Source: Glaciihabitans sp. dw_435
Lineage (GTDB): Bacteria > Actinomycetota > Actinomycetes > Actinomycetales > Microbacteriaceae
Direction of reading: 5' to 3'
NCBI RefSeq assembly: GCF_018449675.1
Contig: NZ_JAAVUZ010000001.1
Location: 62,001 to 126,000, forward strand
DNA: 64,000 nt
Positions within the stretch are counted from its first letter, which is position 1; each line of letters opens with the position of its first letter. The notes beneath the pieces were generated by a model. The model searched no databases and had not been told where the DNA came from. It saw nothing but the letters and a program-made list of their open reading frames with translations. The position numbers were made by a program, and so were the translations under genes. Positions 61,754-64,000 of the stretch are shown one piece after another.

Positions 61754-62434
61754 CTACTTCGCGCGACGCTCCTCGGCGAGCAGGCGTGACATGTCCTTGA
61801 CCGCGGTGACGGTTCCGCGCAGGGTGCCCGTCACCTTCGAGCGCCCGATGCGCGGGGCGTACGGGGTGTCGACCTCGCGGATGCTCCAGCCCGCGGCGTG
61901 CCCGCGCAACACGAGCTCGAGCGGGTACCCACTGCGGCGATCCTGCAGGTCGAGGGCGAGCATCGCCTCGCGGTGGGTCGCACGCATGGGCCCAAGGTCG
62001 TGCAGCGGCAGCCCGGTCGCACCCCGCATGAGCGCGGCGAGCGCACGGTTGGCGATGCGGGCGTGCAGCGGCCACGCCCCACGGGTGGTGGGGCGCCGGC
62101 GACCCAGCACGAGGTCGACCTCGCCGGCCGCGACGGGATCCACGACGAGGTGCAGGTCTCGCGGGTCCATCGAGGCATCCGCGTCGCAGAACGCGACGAG
62201 GGGAGCCGTCGCCGCGAGCAAGCCGGCATGCGCGGCGGAACCGAATCCGCGCCGCAGTTCGGTGATGACGGTGGCGCCGTGTTCCCGGGCGACCTCTGCC
62301 GAGCGATCGGTCGAGCCGTTGTCGACGACGATGGCGCGGTATCCCTCCGGCATGCGGGAGAGCACCCAGGGCAGGGCCGACTCCTCGTTCAGGCAGGGCA
62401 GCACGACGTCGACGAGTGCGGGGGGCGGCGTCAC
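61754..62434 (-). CDS. Glycosyltransferase family 2
   Basis: A 226-residue GT2 enzyme. GT-A features: VDVVLPCLNEESALPWVL, VDNGSTDRSAEVAREHG, and the metal-binding FCDADASMDP. DPM1-like; the last 40 residues have GRSKVTGTLRGTVTAVKDM, as in dolichyl-phosphate mannose/glucose synthases. No TMs. GTG start immediately after the epimerase stop (TAA then GTG), so the two are co-translated. It likely makes or transfers a lipid-linked sugar. Confidence 0.9.
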   Translation of the reverse strand: MTPPPALVDVVLPCLNEESALPWVLSRMPEGYRAIVVDNGSTDRSAEVAREHGATVITELRRGFGSAAHAGLLAATAPLVAFCDADASMDPRDLHLVVDPVAAGEVDLVLGRRRPTTRGAWPLHARIANRALAALMRGATGLPLHDLGPMRATHREAMLALDLQDRRSGYPLELVLRGHAAGWSIREVDTPYAPRIGRSKVTGTLRGTVTAVKDMSRLLAEERRAK

Positions 62435-63496
62435 TTAGCGCACCGCCGCGCGCAGGGGAGCGGTCGCAAACTCGCGCATGCCGTCTTCGAACGACATCGA
62501 CGGGCTCCACCCGAGCTCGGTTTTCAGGCGGGCGGATGACGCGGTGATGTGCCGCACGTCGCCCAGCCGGTACTCGCCCGTGGTGATGGGATCCAGGCCG
62601 CCCGTGTGCAGGCTCAGCTGCTCCGCCAGTTCGCCGATCGTGTGGATGTCACCGCTGCCGACGTTGAACGCGCGGAAGGCACCGGCGTCGGCGCGCGCGG
62701 TCCACTCGATGGCCGCGATGTTGGCGGATGCCACGTCCCGTACGTGCACGAAATCGCGACGCTGCCCGCCGTCCTCAAACACCCGGGGTGCCTCACCGCG
62801 CTCGAGCGACGAGCGGAACAACGACGCGACCCCGGCGTAGGGGGTGTTCTGCGGCATGCCCGGCCCGTACACGTTGTGGTACCGCAGGGCCGCGGCGGTG
62901 CCGCCCGTGTTGCGCGCCCAGTTGGTGGACAGGTACTCCTGGCTCAGCTTGGTGATCGCGTACACGTTGCGGGGATCGAGCGGCGCGTCCTCGTCGATGA
63001 GTTCGGACACCAGCGGGTTGCCCTGCTCGTCGAGCGGGTCGAAGCGGCCGGCGTCGAGATCGGCGACCACGCGCGGTGCGGGACGGGTGGGGCCGGATGC
63101 CCCGCGGTAGGCGCCCTCGCCGTATACGACCATCGAGCTGGCGACGACAAGCCGGGCTGTGCCCGCGGCGGACATGCCGGCCAGCAGCACGGCGGTGCCC
63201 AGATCGTTCGAAGACACGTAGTCCGGGGCATCCGCAAAATCGACACCCAGCCCGACCTTGGCCGCCTGGTGGCAGACGACCTCGATGCCGTCGAGAGCGG
63301 CGGCGACCGCGTCGGGGTCACGCACGTCGCCGCGAATGAAGTCGACCCGCGGGTCGATCGTCGGCTCGCCACCGTGCACGTCGGGGCGAAGCGAGTCGAG
63401 CACCCGCACGCTCCAGCCGCGGTCGAGGGCCGCGCTGACGATGGTTCCGCCGATGAATCCGGCGCCGCCGGTGATCAGGAGTTTCAGCTCGCTCAT
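62435..63496 (-). CDS. NAD-dependent epimerase/dehydratase (nucleotide-sugar SDR)
   Basis: A 353-residue extended SDR. Motifs: ITGGAGFIGGTIVSAAL (NAD loop), VVASSMVVYGEGAY and a catalytic Tyr-Lys in VYAITKLSQE. LRYHNVYGPGMPQ is typical of UDP-glucose epimerase relatives. It interconverts or dehydrates a nucleotide sugar. ATG at 63496 is used; an in-frame GTG two codons earlier is the alternative. Operon with the GT2 gene downstream suggests a shared glycan pathway. Confidence 0.9.
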   Translation of the reverse strand: MSELKLLITGGAGFIGGTIVSAALDRGWSVRVLDSLRPDVHGGEPTIDPRVDFIRGDVRDPDAVAAALDGIEVVCHQAAKVGLGVDFADAPDYVSSNDLGTAVLLAGMSAAGTARLVVASSMVVYGEGAYRGASGPTRPAPRVVADLDAGRFDPLDEQGNPLVSELIDEDAPLDPRNVYAITKLSQEYLSTNWARNTGGTAAALRYHNVYGPGMPQNTPYAGVASLFRSSLERGEAPRVFEDGGQRRDFVHVRDVASANIAAIEWTARADAGAFRAFNVGSGDIHTIGELAEQLSLHTGGLDPITTGEYRLGDVRHITASSARLKTELGWSPSMSFEDGMREFATAPLRAAVR

Positions 63497-63536
63497 CTGC
63501 ACAGTCTTCCAGCGTTGGGATGTGGGTGTGCCCGGC

Positions 63537-64000
63537 TCACGCCGGTCCCAGTGGAACGCTGGCCTGCATCACCGCGGGGCCGAGTTTCAGCGAGCCGTCG
63601 GTGAGGGGTTCGAGCCGCATCCCACCGCGGTTGCGCAGCGCCTTGTGCGCACCCTCGGCCAGCATGACGTTCATCCATGCGCAGGGGTTCGCCGGGCGGT
63701 TCGCGAGAAACACCACGGGACCGGCGCCCGTGTCGAGACTGAACGTTGCCCCGCGAAGGCCGTCAACATCGACCCCGCGCAGCAGGATGTTGCGCCGGGT
63801 TGCCGTGGCATCGAGCATCCGCCCCGTCCCCAACTCGTCGGCAACGCGATCGAGCTGTTCGGCGGCCATCACCGTCACCGACGCGTGCACATGCGCCGGC
63901 TTAGCAAAGTAGCGGTCGCCGACAACGCCGAGTCCCGCCCGGAACTCGATGTGGTCGCGCGATTCGGGCTCGGTGTCCCGCGGAGGCAGCGGGCCGTCGG
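63537..64000 (-). CDS. MOSC-domain protein, truncated by the window edge
   Basis: The C-terminal part of a gene that begins beyond 64000. The visible frame includes FRAGLGVVGDRYFAK, ASVTVMAAEQLDRVA, RRNILLRGVDVDGLRG, VVFLANRPANPCAWM and GGMRL. These match the MOSC (molybdenum cofactor sulfurase C-terminal) domain; the Cys in NPCAWM is the conserved one. MOSC proteins bind Moco and carry sulfur or oxo transfer. The frame stays open to the edge, so any internal GTG start is doubtful. Confidence 0.8.
   Translation of the reverse strand, partial: DGPLPPRDTEPESRDHIEFRAGLGVVGDRYFAKPAHVHASVTVMAAEQLDRVADELGTGRMLDATATRRNILLRGVDVDGLRGATFSLDTGAGPVVFLANRPANPCAWMNVMLAEGAHKALRNRGGMRLEPLTDGSLKLGPAVMQASVPLGPA

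Overview
The window is a high-GC chromosome segment from an actinobacterium, most likely a member of the Microbacteriaceae. The evidence is the strong C/G bias at third codon positions, DUF222/HNH endonuclease paralogues, a Pmt-type mannosyltransferase, GT87 and GT4 envelope glycosyltransferases, the tatD-rsmA-ispE neighbourhood, and many apparently leaderless genes in which a TANNNT hexamer ends 6-7 bases before the start codon. No rRNA, tRNA, CRISPR array, prophage or transposase gene was recognised.

Layout. 1-6.3 kb: the 5' part of a DUF222/HNH gene, a thiolase, an HrpA helicase and an SdpI-like protein. 6.4-33.2 kb: an accessory block that reads like an organosulfur (possibly S-substituted cysteine or sulfonate) scavenging island. 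It holds a lone prpB; five flavin-dependent luciferase-like monooxygenases (LLM) in four transcription units; a rhodanese; a sarcosine-oxidase-like flavoenzyme; a polar-amino-acid ABC importer; an M20 amidohydrolase; an ATP-grasp ligase; an MFS exporter; a DUF1684 protein; a complete peptide/nickel-type ABC importer; a cation diffusion facilitator with a putative 18-residue leader peptide; two GNAT acetyltransferases; and a large FAD/NAD(P)-binding protein. A shared sequence (core ACATTRCGNNAT) recurs about 60 bases upstream of the -10 boxes of several of these units, which suggests a common regulator.

33-46 kb: aldo/keto reductase, DUF255 protein, SseA sulfurtransferase, Pmt mannosyltransferase, then conserved core genes (rsmI, metG, a GH3 lipoprotein, tatD, rsmA). 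After rsmA comes a C-rich 12-bp tandem array. 46-53 kb: a HEAT-repeat/GT4 fusion coupled to a GT1-like glycosyltransferase, a DUF4287 protein, ispE and a sulfite-oxidase-fold molybdoenzyme. 53-59 kb: a complete DUF222/HNH gene whose upstream region matches that of the copy at the left edge, a lipoprotein, a GT87 membrane glycosyltransferase, and a second, membrane-anchored molybdoenzyme. 59-64 kb: a repeat-rich noncoding stretch, then a methyltransferase, a TIGR04282-type GT-A protein, a small unknown gene, a GT2, a nucleotide-sugar epimerase and a truncated MOSC-domain gene.

How the genes may work together. The island has the parts for uptake (two ABC systems), N-acetylation (GNATs), oxidative C-S or C-N cleavage (LLMs, flavin oxidase), deacylation (M20) and sulfur transfer (rhodaneses), comparable in logic to the Bacillus subtilis ytmI-type cysteine-salvage operon. 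The molybdoenzymes could deal with oxidised sulfur, but their substrates cannot be read from sequence. All functional statements are inferred by reading motifs; no database search was possible.
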